Below, one piece after another: positions 1 to 11,237 of a stretch of 64,000 bases of DNA; position 1 is the first letter of the stretch; each line of letters opens with the position of its first letter. The stretch is from positions 868,001-932,000 of the forward strand of contig NC_063438.1 in NCBI RefSeq assembly GCF_020379485.1. The letters are read 5' to 3'. Below the pieces are notes generated by a model that worked only from the letters and a program-made list of their open reading frames with translations, was not told the DNA's origin and did not search any database. The position numbers were made by a program, and so were the translations under genes. Origin of the DNA: Brassica napus. Taxonomy: Eukaryota > Streptophyta > Magnoliopsida > Brassicales > Brassicaceae.

Positions 1-1701
1 ATATATTCTATTTCATTTCATAACATTCCATACTATTCAAAAAAAAAAATTAACTATCATTTAAAAAATCATTCCAAATCAAAAACGTTTTGGAATAAAT
101 GAAATGTTGATTTCATTCCATTAAATTTCAGAAATAATAATTTCTATCATGCCATATATTTCTTTGATTTGTTACCGGTTACAACCATAGACTAGGTGAT
201 GTCGTGCAGTGGAACGAATGTTTTACGTTGTGTCACTGATACCATCAAAAGTTTGTTCGAGGCCAAGAGAAATATTAGGATCCAAGATCCAAACTACTCC
301 TACATAACCCAAAAAAAAAATTCATTTTAGCAACGGTGGATCCAACCTAGTCGAATCAATGTAGTTAACTTCTTCTCCAGTCTCCATTACCATTTTGTGA
401 TGGATTTTGGTACAAACCCCACAAAAGAAACTACGATTTTACTGTTAATCCAGCTTCTCCCCATTTCGTCGGTGTTTAATGGTTTGATAAAGAAACTATA
501 GTATCATCACTATTAGTATTAGGTAATCGCAAGGTCGTTGGATACCTATTAAATCATCAAATCATGCACATGCAAAGTATCCCCGAGCTTTTAAAGTATA
601 ACACAATAACCCCACACACACTTCACCCTCCTTTCTCCTTGTCACTTGCATCTTGTTCCTAAGCTTTTGTTGTCTTTTGCCTAATAATATGATCACTTTA
701 GTTCTCTTACACAACTTTTCGAAAGCATTGTGGTAGTGTTTATGTACACCAAAAGGTAGTGCTATTTTTTAAAATAATAAATATATAGAAGTTTTAAATA
801 CTAAAATATCCAATAAAATACTTATATAAACGTCTACATATAATATACAGTCTTCATTTAGTAGGAAAACTATTTTCATCAACCTGTTAGACGACTTACT
901 GTCTCTAAAAACAACTAATACTATTCATATAATAGGACATTGAGATGAGACGTTATATCATGCATTTTTCTTTCCCTTGTTTACTCAACAGTATGTATAA
1001 TCAAACAGATATCATTAAGTGGATGAAGTATACGAATACGTTGGGATATTTATAGGATATTTTGTAGGATATTTATGTAAATAAAAGGGTGCCTGCGGAT
1101 TTATCGAAGCATGAGCTGCGCTTTACGGTTTATGACTCGTAACGGACACACGAAACTAGACATTAGAAAATTTAGCAGAAGTTAATTGAACTGATTTGAA
1201 GGTCATTTGATTAGTAACATGATTAGTTCCATGTTTCTTTCACGTAAGTTTGTCGATGGTGTCTGGTGACCATATCCTTTTGGAATATATTATCCAAATC
1301 GTTACCCCTATCTATCAAGATACAAATTGTATACATAGGCCCAAAAGTCAAAACCTCAAGTGCAAGATAGGCCTGTCCAGTATAAATTGGGCCTTAAGAA
1401 TCATAAGGGCCCATGCAGTGAATATGAAACAATTTCATGATTTTTATCTTAATAAAATCGATATCTCATTGATCATGTCAGAGGGAACCGTTTACAAGTA
1501 AAAAAGAAAAACGTTTCAATAAAACGAATCAAAGCCTCCATATAAGTAAGTGGGGTTTCCAAAAGCTTAGAGAAGAATCAGAAACCACTAACCCCACTTA
1601 TATTTTCTTATTCTTTATTTTTATTTAATCAAATTGAATTTTATTACAATGTAAACACAAAACCTTGAGCATTTTTTTTTCCGGAGATATCTTTTAGTTT
1701 A
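1..1701. other. Intergenic region, left edge
   Basis: AT-rich DNA with many stops in all frames and no convincing gene. The 83-codon open frame near 1250-1501 does not begin with ATG and shows no recognisable domain. The last 150 bases probably contain the 3' UTR of the minus-strand gene that ends at 1702. Confidence 0.6.
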
Positions 1702-2874
1702 TTAGTTGGTGTATCCACCCCCATTTTTACCGTACGTGTAGTCCTTGACGTGGAAACCATTGTCGGAGCCAGGTTTCCTAGAGATTTTAAGATGAACGCC
1801 AGGATCGTGATGAGTCGCCGTCGAGTTGTAAACGATAGAGTTGTTAATCATCTGGACGTTACTGTTTATAAATGCTCTCATCGGGAGATTACTATTATTA
1901 GCCTTATGGTTCTTCGTCGCTTTCTTCTTCCCTTCCCCTTCATCACTGCTGCTGCTGCTACTCTGAACTCGCCGTCCCTTCTCTCCCGTGCCGTGAAAAC
2001 CCCTAGAGGAATGTCGTCCCGCTCCTCCGGTTTTGTTGCCTGAAGGAGAACGTAGGATCTCCATTACAGCACCTTTATTTTCACCTGCAATGGTGATGAC
2101 TCGAGAGCGCATTATGTTTTCGGATTCGGAATAAGATGGCTGACGTGGAGTCTTCTTGGTGTTGTTGCCTTGATGATTATGGTTAGGGTTATGGTTATGG
2201 TGGTTTGGTTCTTGGAGTTGGTTTGTTTTCTCGGCTGTGACAATGTTTTTCTGAGTTGTTTCACGTTCGGAATGTAACTGAGGAGGTGGGAGAGTGTAAG
2301 GAGAGAGTGCTCTCGGTGATGGCGCTTTTCGAGAAGTCTCTGATTCAGGTTTTACTACTGACCGAGTCGAATGAGCTGGACTCGGTGGTGAAGTTGGCTT
2401 TCGCGGTGGTAAAGCTTCTTGAACCTCCTTGAGAGTTGGTGGCGGCGGCGTGTATGACCACCTAGGCGGTGGTGGTGGCGGCGATGGAGACGCAGCCTTT
2501 GGTGGGGTCGGTGGTGACATGTGGCGGCTCGGCGGTGAATGATATGGAGAGCGCTCTTGAGGAGGTGGAGGTGTTCGCTGACGTGGAAGGGAAGTTCGCT
2601 GACGTGGAGGTGTTCGCTGACGTGGAGGTGAAGGAGGTGTTTGCTGACGTGGAGGTGAAGGAGGTGTTTGCTGACGTGGAGGGGGAGGACGCTGACGTGG
2701 AGGAGAAGGAGGTTGTTGCTGACGTGGAGGTGACGGTTGTCTTGCCGGCGTTCTGACTACGACCGGACGGCGAGTGGTTTGTCGGGGTTGAGGAGGTGGA
2801 GGTGGGTCGCTTGAGGCTTGTGATGTAGGCCTAGCGATGCTAGAGAGACGGAACCATGGACGAACGTTAGACAT
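1702..2874 (-). CDS. Proline-rich serine/arginine repetitive matrix-like protein (At2g46630 type)
   Basis: Single-exon gene of 390 codons starting at ATG 2872-2874. Residues 20-170 are an extensin-like, basic, Pro-rich region with repeated SPPRQ and TPPRQ units; the corresponding DNA is a degenerate short tandem repeat. A less repetitive middle contains a His/Asn run (HNHNPNHNH), followed by a conserved-looking C-terminus with a Ser run, an acidic DEGEGKKK patch and a non-repetitive last 80 residues (MRAFINSNVQMINNS, HLKISRKPGSDNGFHVKDY). No signal peptide is visible, so a secreted wall protein is unlikely despite the Pro content. The name is inferred from collinearity with Arabidopsis, where an SRRM-like protein adjoins the AAA-ATPase At2g46620. 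Molecular function is unknown. Confidence 0.8.
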   Translation of the reverse strand: MSNVRPWFRLSSIARPTSQASSDPPPPPQPRQTTRRPVVVRTPARQPSPPRQQQPPSPPRQRPPPPRQQTPPSPPRQQTPPSPPRQRTPPRQRTSLPRQRTPPPPQERSPYHSPPSRHMSPPTPPKAASPSPPPPPPRWSYTPPPPTLKEVQEALPPRKPTSPPSPAHSTRSVVKPESETSRKAPSPRALSPYTLPPPQLHSERETTQKNIVTAEKTNQLQEPNHHNHNPNHNHQGNNTKKTPRQPSYSESENIMRSRVITIAGENKGAVMEILRSPSGNKTGGAGRHSSRGFHGTGEKGRRVQSSSSSSDEGEGKKKATKNHKANNSNLPMRAFINSNVQMINNSIVYNSTATHHDPGVHLKISRKPGSDNGFHVKDYTYGKNGGGYTN

Positions 2875-2952
2875 TATCTTATAAATTTTGAAATGGAAGA
2901 TGTTATTAGAGTGAAAACACGATGGAACGATTCATATTATGTAACCAGAAAC

Positions 2953-2967
2953 TTATATATATATATA
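2953..2967 (-). promoter_or_regulatory. Probable TATA box
   Basis: A run of alternating T and A lies about 80 bases upstream of the ATG of the proline-rich gene. That is a normal plant spacing for a TATA element plus a short 5' UTR. It could also be a simple AT repeat. Confidence 0.35.
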
Positions 2968-3610
2968 CAAGTTTGTTGAAGAAAAAGGAAACACGAGAAA
3001 CATGAAAAGAAAAAAAGCAAATGGAGAAGAAAGGTATCAGATCCATGCAATAAGATTTCCAGCTTGCAAAAACCACATTTTTACGACTAGTATCAATCGT
3101 TAAGTTTCATTATCAAGCTTTTCCTATAAATTGTTTTTTCACCGTTAATAAGTTTTTAATTTAGATTCTATCTTCTTTCCTATGTCCGGAAAAAAATATG
3201 GTCTGCATGTAGTCGCCGACACAAAAGACGACTAAATCTGCATGCAGAACAAAATCTTTACAATATATAGTACCTTTGCACATGAAAAAACAATGCATAT
3301 GTTTAAACCATAAAGTTTTTTTTAGAACCATGGACTTTAATTAACACTTGAGGAGAGTCGTGCTTCTCCACGTGTGAGACACGTTTATTCCCATAATCTC
3401 CTCTTTTTCGATTTGACGGCTAATTAATCATGTTAAATGTACCAACCCTTGTATACCTTTTATACGAACGGTGGAATATTATTTTATTTATGTTCATTTT
3501 TGGGCAATCCCTTATATATTAAAAGAGATGCATTGTATTTAATGCTTTCACACTACATTTGCTACGTGTCGCTTAAATAAACCTTCTCACAATTTATTTC
3601 CTTATTTACT

Positions 3611-4168
3611 TCAATTATAAAACAGACGAGATATGTTAAAACTAGAAAGATTAGTATCGCGTGAGACAAGTTGGGAGGCAAGTGAATTGGCTTGAGGGTC
3701 GATGTCAAAGTTCTCGAACGTCGTATTTGGGAGGTGGGACATATCTAAGATGATGGATGTGAAGGGCAACACACCGGAGGCCACAAACACGATCTTGGTT
3801 GGGACATGGCTCGTGTGTAGCATGAGGAGATCAAACTCGACCTTGCTCAGTTTGAGGTAGTTAGTGTAGTAAGGGCAGAGATCTAAATGGTGAAGTGGGT
3901 TTTCTTCGAGAGATCCGAAGACCGTAGAGTAGTGTTGCTCTGAATACCCTATATCTTCACTACGTAGGTTGATGAGATTGGTTCTGATGTTTTGGACTTT
4001 TGGGCACAACTTTTCAACTTCGATATTTGTGTCCGTAGGCAAGCACGTGGACATGAGCTGTTGGAACAAATTGTCGATATAAGTGGAAGGTTTAAGGCTC
4101 TTGAGATTGGAGATTTTGTTAGACAAGTCGAGAATTTGCATCTCGAAATGAGCCTTTTGGCAAGCCAT
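3611..4168 (-). pseudogene. Truncated nicotianamine synthase (NAS) copy inside the Helitron
   Basis: The open frame from ATG 4166-4168 encodes 185 residues matching the N-terminal half of plant NAS, an intronless family of about 320 residues that condenses three S-adenosylmethionine molecules into the metal chelator nicotianamine. Recognisable blocks are MACQ, SLKPS, STCLPTDTNI, EQHYSTVFGSL, YYTNYLKLSKVEFDLL, SHVPTKIVFV and LPNTTFENFDID. After LVSRDTNLS the homology stops and 10 unrelated residues precede the stop. The rest of the catalytic domain is missing. The usual glycine-rich VGSGP-type SAM motif reads VASGV here. Coding similarity runs from the ATG to about 3640, where Helitron sequence resumes. 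Activity is very unlikely; the frame being open suggests a fairly recent capture. Confidence 0.88.
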
Positions 4169-5016
4169 GCCAAGACTAAAATGAGATTTGGGATTGGTCT
4201 CAATACTCTTAATGGTGATCACAATAATATACTTTCATCTTACGTGTTTCCATGTTGTGTGGATGACAAAAAAACAGTTATATGCTCCAAAATTTATATG
4301 TATGAAGAAAACGTTTACAACCGGAATAGCGTTTTTTTTCATGATCTTTAATTGGAGTATTACTGTTTCGTCTTTTCCATTTAATAGTTAATAATTTTTA
4401 ACAGCTTTGAGACATTACCTAACACATTTTTTAATTATATGTTAACGCAACACCAAAGAAACTGTCAACTTTTGAGAGAGTTGCAAAAACGCTACACCTA
4501 AGAAACACACGAGATACGTTCATCCCACTCAAGTTTTTTTTTGGTATAATAAAGAAACACTCTATTCTTGAGTGTTAAACCGAAACAGGGATGTACACGC
4601 TAAGCTCTGGTATGGTTTAATGCTTAGCGTTTCATTCGGTATAATAAAAACGTTTTCAAAATTAAAATTAATCCCTATTATTATGGTTAACACTATTAAA
4701 CCAAAATTTAAAATTAGTTTGTTATTATATCAGAAACAGTTAATCTTTGTTTTGAAATGGATTATGCTACATTGACTGATTGGCAAGGTTGATTAATGAT
4801 AGAGGATTTGTATATATTTCGAAACTTTGGTTTATGGCAATATATACATCGTATTATATTGAGCAAGGCACAAATATATGACATTAATTTATTTTTTTCG
4901 GCGATCAACGTGACTTACATTAGGTTTTTATAAACCTATATATGACACGTGTCTCCCATCTTTCTTACTCATAACCTATACACAAAACTTGAGCATTCTT
5001 CACTCATTCTTCTATA

Positions 5017-5157
5017 ATGGTTGAGATAACTGATGTATCAGATTTGAAACCGTACAAGTCTATGTGGAAGATTAGCGAAAGTAAAAAAACCTCTGGTGAT
5101 CATAAACATGAAAATGTATTTTTAGTTATAAGATTTTTTCTACAACATCCTTCATGA
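5017..5157 (+). pseudogene. RPA1/DUF223-like N-terminal fragment
   Basis: A 46-codon frame starting at ATG 5017 contains DLKPYKSMWKI, resembling the opening of the plant replication protein A large-subunit-like DUF223 proteins (typically LKPFKTMWKI followed by VRV). The family sequence is lost after WKI and the frame ends soon afterwards. RPA-like genes are commonly carried by plant Helitrons, so this is probably a leftover of a parental element. It is 250 bases from the Helitron 3' end. Confidence 0.55.
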
Positions 5158-5410
5158 TAATCTCTTGCACTTTTGTGATGGCTCCAATCCTATTTTTTTG
5201 TCTGAAAAATAAGTTCAAATTGAATAGACACCCTATGATAATGATTCATATATCTCAACCTCTACATATAAGTTGTGGCCAATGAAAAGTCCAAAAAATC
5301 CAACCTATAACCAAATTGATATCCACATTAAACAAACTTAATATCTTTTTATCTTATAAATAACGAAATTAATAATCTCATTCCGCGCAAGGCGCGGGTT
5401 ATCACCTAGT

Positions 5411-8400
5411 TAGCTTTATTCAGGGATTAATAAGATGCATGGAAAGGGAAACTTCAAGAACCAAACATCGAATACTGATAACCAGTAAGAAAGTATGTTT
5501 GTGCTAAGCATCTTCGTCAGCTTTTCTTTTCATATTCATAAAGCCTAAATTCAAAATGTATTGGTCACTACTCTAAGCCACTAATTCTTTCCTTTAAAAC
5601 TTTTTTTATATGATACAGTGTCTCGAAGTGTATTATACGTTATGCTTATTGGATATCAGAAGACCTATCTCAAGTATACCATCACAAATTTAAGTCCAAT
5701 TTGCATTTTATAAAATTATTACTATATGTGTACATCAAAAACAAGTTTTACACATTTCAGCTGAAGTTTTATGCTTACTAAGAGAGAATTTTATTATGAC
5801 TCCTAACGATTAAAATAGATAAGTATGATACACAATGTTTACCCCATGTTTATAGTCTAATTAAATTAGATGTATGTCAATGTGTTATTGAAAGGGTCAA
5901 CAAAACCAGGGATATAAATTTAGTTAGCAAATTAATCTGAAGTTTAATATATCGTGACATAAGGAACGATGAGTAGTTAACAAGTGATAATCAGTGGAAC
6001 CTCTAATATTGGCCACGATACCAAACTTTGTTTATGCACGGAGCAAAGTGTAGCAAACATCACATTTACTGAATAAACATGATACAAATGTCTTTTACAA
6101 TTAGGAGAAACGTTGGGCTTTTGATGCCATATACTATATAGGCAAACTTGGTGTTTTAGAAAAAGGCATTTAGTTCGGTAACTTGCGTAAAGGCCCATTA
6201 TATTCATTCTCCTATAAACAACAAAAAATGTTTTTTTTTTTACGTAGTCGACTTCAGAAAAAACGCATTATAAAATGGACTGGCTACTACATTACCTCAT
6301 TCAAATTTGAAATACTTTCCGACTAATATCAGACTAATATCAGGGTATTTAAGTCGATGTCATAGAAATGCGGTTACAATTCCACGTAGAAACACGTTTT
6401 CTTTGTAAGAATTTAGTTATGTTAATTTTGCTTCGAATGGTCAAAATTCCCAAACACATGGAACGGTTTAGTCGGATTAAATGTGAATAAACACGTTGTT
6501 GTTATAACTCTAAGTCTGTATTATAATATCTTGAGCATATATTAGTTTCTTTCTTTCTTTCAAGTCAAAGCACATGCAAAATATGCTAAAATTAAAAGAA
6601 ATGAACCCAAATGCGTTTTTGTGTGTGAAAGTTTTATAAATAAGATCCTCTATATTTTAATTGTATCATTTTTTTGGGGTCAAATTGTATCATTTAAAAT
6701 GTGATTATGGTTTAATTTAGTTTGGTTTAGATCGGATAAACCAGATTGGTAAGTTCTATTTTAAAATGTGTGTAAAGAGGAATTCGAAGAAATAGTATAG
6801 AAGAATCATGATGAATGCACACACCGATGACATTGAATTGGTACAACTTTACAGACAATCCATTAGTGCAGAACATGTAAAGCAAAAGCTGAAAACTGAT
6901 AAAAATATCGAAAGCAGCATTTACAAGAAGAAAGGAAAGAGACGTCTTATTTCCATTGAATGTAATAATCACTATTAATATTGGACCACACCGTGTATGG
7001 GTTGTGTATGACTTTAGAATTTGAAATTTCCCATGCTGAAACATTCAAAATATTTTTTGAGTTTTGAGTCCGACTATATACTTCTCCAGCTGTATACAAA
7101 AAAGGGGAAAGTGAAAATAGAGAAAAATCATGCATGGATTATTGTAATTTATGGTTTAAACTGAAATCTTAAGGGCAATTAATGAAAATTTGGTTAAATT
7201 ACAAGAAACGTACAAAGAAATCTGTTTTGGACAGGAGTCTTCTTGTTCCGTGAACCATACGTCTTAATCGAGAATTTGCCTCTATCTTTTGAAAGTAACG
7301 TTCAGAGCACGACTAAGATAACAGGAGTCAAGACAACCATATATAAACAGTATAATCAAACTAAGTCAAGGTTTAAGAGCGTTAGATTATGGTAACAAGT
7401 AACAACAGAGATTGATAGATTAAGGAGAATAAGAGCCTACATGATATGTTACCTTGCCGTAATAAATTGAAATGCTGATTCCGTGTACCAACCTAACACC
7501 ATACACATGCAATATTAAAAAGGCCACATGGTGTCTTGAAATTGTAAACTAAATAATTATGAAAGCTGCGATGTTGTCCTAGTACGACCCCGCCCCCCCT
7601 CCCCTTGTGAAAGAAGGTGTTTTGGACTTTTGGTCAGCTAACTCCTTTGTATTTGGCTTTTATGGGTGCAAGTATGCAATAACCAAGTTATATTATTACT
7701 CCATATTAAAACTGTAGAAAATTAGGCCGTGGATTTCATGTTACTTGTTTTTTACAAGATAACTCTTTTTAATTAACAACATGTGATTTAGCTACTCTCG
7801 TTGGTCAACACTAACAATTACACGATTTTCGCGCTATATCCAACTTTGAGCACAATAAGAAATGCATAATCTAGAACACACAACCTCTTCCCTCTTTTCC
7901 AGCTAATCAAAATTTAACCACCCGAACTAGAACGTTGCAGACAAATTAGGTTAAGAAAATGTATAACGGCGTAAAGGGTCCACTAGATGAATATTCTAGT
8001 GCTAGAATGATATATATGCGGCTAGCTATTTCGGAGGAATACTGAATATGTTGTGTATATAAAATGATAAAATGTTTTTATGTATTCATGGGATATATTA
8101 GTTGGTAGTGGAAACTAAGCTTTTGTGCATAATCATGAATCATGAACTATACAAATGCCGCCTTCTGAAAAAAAAAAAAAGTATCGCGTCCAATAATCCA
8201 TATTTTAATAATCTGACTAATACTTTTATATTAAACATTTACGAGGTAGTTAAAATGTTATCAACTAAAACCTTTCAAAACTCCAAGGGGTTATGCGGCT
8301 TGTTAAATTTATAAACTAAAGTTACTTAATTTCTCTTTGCGCCGACCTCAGATTTTCTGACAAATAAAAATGAAAATGACAGCCAAAATTTAGCTTGTTT

Positions 8401-9377
8401 CTTAAGTGAATTAGCTATGAACTTCTGTCCTTCAAACCGATTGTAATTATTTTATGTAGAATATTCGAGTAATGAAAAAATTAATCATAGCCAAAAGGAA
8501 CAAAACTAGTTGACTTTACAAGTATATTTTGTCATGATAATTGTGATTTGTGAAAACTAGTTTACAACGAAGAATACTTCAGTCGCCCTATCAAATATCA
8601 CTAGTACTACTACATATGTATTACATGAAGACCATAATATTTGTAGTGTCATCAACTTTACAAATTGTTTTTATTGCAAAACTGCTAGAATCACAATGAT
8701 ACCAATCAAAAGAATAGTAATATTAATGAAAAATCACAAGGATATTTTAAATTCGATTCAAAAATCTGAAATTTAATTTTTTTTAACATTTTTAGAGTTG
8801 CTAAAAAACAATTCTACTTCTTTTTTTCTTTACTCATGAACTTGAAAAAAAAATTCCTTGCTTTGTCAAACGAGTGTATATATTTTAAAAATCTAACAAT
8901 GTAAGTCAACCAAATTCTTAATACACTAAATTTGTATCGTTTAATTAGTTTCAAAATTTTGATTAAAGGATTCATGAACATACACAAAATACCAAAGCTC
9001 TCAGTAGATTAACTAAATACAAAATCTCGTTTTCCTGTGTATCTGTAAATATAAGTTGTTGACTCTTTCAAAAAAAAAAAAAAACCAGTATTATCAATTG
9101 ATTGCTCAGTCTTCGTCACGTTTTCTTTGTATATTTATACACAATACCTACTAGTCCTTCTTTACGTCTCTCTTTCTCAGAGTTTTCTTATGATTCTTCC
9201 ACGCCTCTAAATATCCCGTCAAAATACTCCGTCTCTGTTTTCTATTCGCAATTCTCAGACCATGACTTTAATCTCTATATTCTCTAATCCGAGTAACTAT
9301 CCTTCATCGATAGGAATATATATATCCTTCTAAAAGCGAGAGAGTTCTTTGAAACAGAGTTTTTTAAGTTCGTTTCG
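5411..9377. other. Intergenic region between Helitron and AAA-ATPase
   Basis: About 4 kb of AT-rich DNA with only short, non-homologous open frames. It holds one micro-insertion (6659-6695), a C-run near 7588-7605 and the upstream and 5' UTR region of the AAA-ATPase (pyrimidine-rich after about 9100, with ATATATATATCC near 9317). No gene or intact transposon is seen. Confidence 0.6.
6659..6695 (-). mobile_element. Micro-retroinsertion (poly-T plus GGGGTC between direct repeats)
   Basis: Two copies of AATTGTATCATT flank an insert of poly-T followed by GGGGTC. On the minus strand this reads GACCCC plus poly-A. This is what target-primed reverse transcription would leave if only the last few bases of a retroposon were copied. 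Confidence 0.55.
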
Positions 9378-10784
9378 ATGGGGAGGATTCTATGGCTACT
9401 TGGTGTGGGGATCGTTCTGTTCTTGGTTAGGATCGTGTTATTCAAAACCGGTTTGATTCACATGGTTAAGAAATGGAGGAGGACGATCGTCGATCTCTTT
9501 CACGTTTACCAGCACTACAAAGTCCCCGAATTCAACGAAGTTCAAGAGAATCATCTCTACAGGAAAGTGTACACCTATCTGAACTCGTTAAGCTCCATCG
9601 AGGATTCCGATTTCACGAACCTCTTCACCGGGAAAAAGTCAAACGATATCGTCCTCCGCTTGGATCGAAACCAGGTCGTTGGAGACGAGTTCCTCGGCGC
9701 TAGAGTTTGTTGGACCAACGGAGAAGACGAAAACGGCGCCAAGAGTTTCGTTTTGAAGATACGTAAAGCCGATAAACGGAGGATCCTCGGCCCTTATCTT
9801 CAGCATATACACACAGTGGCCGACGAGCTTGAACAGAGAAACACGGAGCTGAAGAAGCTTTTCATCAACGTAAAAAATAAACGGTGGAGATCGATTCCGT
9901 TTAATCATCCTTGCACGTTCGATAACATCGCAATGGAAACGGATCTGAAGAACAAAGTCAAATCCGATCTCGAATCGTTCCTCAAAGGGAAACAGTATTA
10001 CAACCGTCTCGGCCGCGTTTGGAAACGGAGTTACCTCTTGTACGGACCTTCCGGCACCGGAAAATCGAGCTTCGTCGCGGCGATGGCGAATTTTCTTGAC
10101 TACGATGTTTACGATGTAGATCTCTCAAAGGTAGCTGACGACTCGGATCTCAAGATGCTTCTGTTACAGACGAGGGGCAAGTCAGTGATCGTGATCGAGG
10201 ATCTCGATCGGTTAGCGAAATCGACGGCTGTGAGCGTTTCGGGGATTTTGAATTTCACCGATAGTATTCTCACCTCTTGCGCTGCGGATGAACGGATCAT
10301 GGTGTTCACGATGACGGGGAAAGAAAATATCGACCCGGCTATGCTCCGACCGGGTCGGGTCGACGTTCACATCCACTTTCCGTTATGCGACTTCACGGCG
10401 TTTAAAACGTTGGCCAACAGCTACTTGGGCGTGAAGGAGCACAAACTTTTCCCTCAGGTGGAAGGGATTTTTCAAAACGGCGCGTCTCTGAGCCCCGCCG
10501 AGATCGGGGAGCTGATGATCGCGAATCGCAGCTCCCCGACTCGTGCGCTCAAGTACGTTATCAATGCTCTGCAGAGGGACGGAAATGTGCGGCGTTCGTT
10601 TCTCGAAAACGGCTCGAGGAGATCGGAGGATGCTTCCAGCGAGATGAGCGGTCCTCTTTGCGGCGGCGGAGGCGGAGGAGGAGGAGGAAGCTCGCCGGGG
10701 GTGAAGGAGTTCAGGAAGCTGTATGGGTTGTTGAGAATCAAAAGCAGTAGAAAGTCTGAGTCGTACGATGCGGCTAGGGATTAA
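9378..10784 (+). CDS. AAA-ATPase of the BCS1-like/ASD family (At2g46620 type)
   Basis: Intronless gene of 468 codons. Residues 5-22 form an N-terminal hydrophobic membrane anchor (LWLLGVGIVLFLVRIVL). An ASD-type N-terminal domain follows to about residue 190. The AAA domain has Walker A GPSGTGKS at 223-230, Walker B VIVIEDLD at 270-277 and a second region of homology MLRPGRVD containing the arginine finger. A (Gly)8-9 run near the C-terminus corresponds to a GGC/GGA/GGT repeat. The family is plant BCS1-like, membrane-anchored in mitochondria or ER, with ATP-driven remodelling as its presumed activity; the substrate is unknown. The C-terminal half has an unusually high GC content compared with its flanks. 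Length matches the family. Confidence 0.93.
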   Translation: MGRILWLLGVGIVLFLVRIVLFKTGLIHMVKKWRRTIVDLFHVYQHYKVPEFNEVQENHLYRKVYTYLNSLSSIEDSDFTNLFTGKKSNDIVLRLDRNQVVGDEFLGARVCWTNGEDENGAKSFVLKIRKADKRRILGPYLQHIHTVADELEQRNTELKKLFINVKNKRWRSIPFNHPCTFDNIAMETDLKNKVKSDLESFLKGKQYYNRLGRVWKRSYLLYGPSGTGKSSFVAAMANFLDYDVYDVDLSKVADDSDLKMLLLQTRGKSVIVIEDLDRLAKSTAVSVSGILNFTDSILTSCAADERIMVFTMTGKENIDPAMLRPGRVDVHIHFPLCDFTAFKTLANSYLGVKEHKLFPQVEGIFQNGASLSPAEIGELMIANRSSPTRALKYVINALQRDGNVRRSFLENGSRRSEDASSEMSGPLCGGGGGGGGGSSPGVKEFRKLYGLLRIKSSRKSESYDAARD

Positions 10785-11237
10785 AGTTTCGAAAAGTCAA
10801 CGGCCACGTGGATTAATGTTATTGGCTGTGATAGAGAATGTTCCTATGTTTTTTTTTTTCCCTCCTTTTTTTCTAGTTAATGTACAAAAAAATTCGCAAG
10901 ACAATACGAAGAGAAAGCCCAAACTCAACATGTTGGGCCAGTTACAAAAAGCCTAATTCAATATTCATCAAAATTACCCAAATACCCTTAAAGATCGAAG
11001 GGTGGAAAAGATATGCGAGTTAGATCGAACGGTCATGGAGCATCGTCAATAACACACTCGTTATAAAACCGCGTTCTTCTTCGTCGAGCATCGTCGTCGT
11101 CATCATCTAGGGTTTTTCTAAGATTCTTCTAAGGTAAAATTCGAAGTTTCCCGCAGAGAGGACGATAGTATATTCGAATCATATCGTTGACGTTTTGGTT
11201 TGATTGGTGTTGCAGAGATTTGATTTCGTCTGCAAGT
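10785..11237 (+). promoter_or_regulatory. 3' UTR of AAA-ATPase and promoter/5' UTR of the SR gene
   Basis: The 450-base spacer between two plus-strand genes. It contains a T-rich tract (10851-10873) and a typical short-UTR plant 5' leader near 11080-11237 (CGTCGTCGTCATCATCTAGGG). A possible leader intron may end at GTTGCAG (11210-11216), just before the ATG at 11238. Confidence 0.45.

Larger units (their letters stand above)
3508..5410 (+). mobile_element. Non-autonomous Helitron with captured gene fragments
   Basis: The element begins TCCCTTATATATTAAAAG, a typical crucifer Helitron 5' end starting with TC. It finishes with a GC-rich hairpin (CCGCGC, AAG loop, GCGCGG) at 5383-5398, followed 12 bases later by the CTAGT terminus. 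It sits between host A (3507) and T (5411), as expected for Helitron insertion into AT without target duplication. Length is 1903 bp. Inside are a truncated nicotianamine synthase copy on the minus strand and a short RPA/DUF223-like open frame near the right end. There is no Rep/helicase gene, so movement would need an autonomous partner. The ends were found by eye, not by alignment. Confidence 0.85.

Noticed and set aside
1250..1501. 83-codon open frame near the left edge
   Set aside because: No ATG start in good context, no known domain, AT-rich random composition.
2469..2756. Plus-strand frame with repeated VFADVEVKE over the proline-rich gene
   Set aside because: It is the complement of the SPPRQ repeats on the minus strand; the minus frame is longer and covers the whole gene.
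7588..7605. C-rich run (GCCCCCCCTCCCC) as a regulatory or quadruplex site
   Set aside because: Isolated, short and far from any gene start.
10472..10741. Minus-strand frame across the AAA-ATPase C-terminus
   Set aside because: Shadow of the Gly-rich coding end; the plus frame has all AAA motifs.
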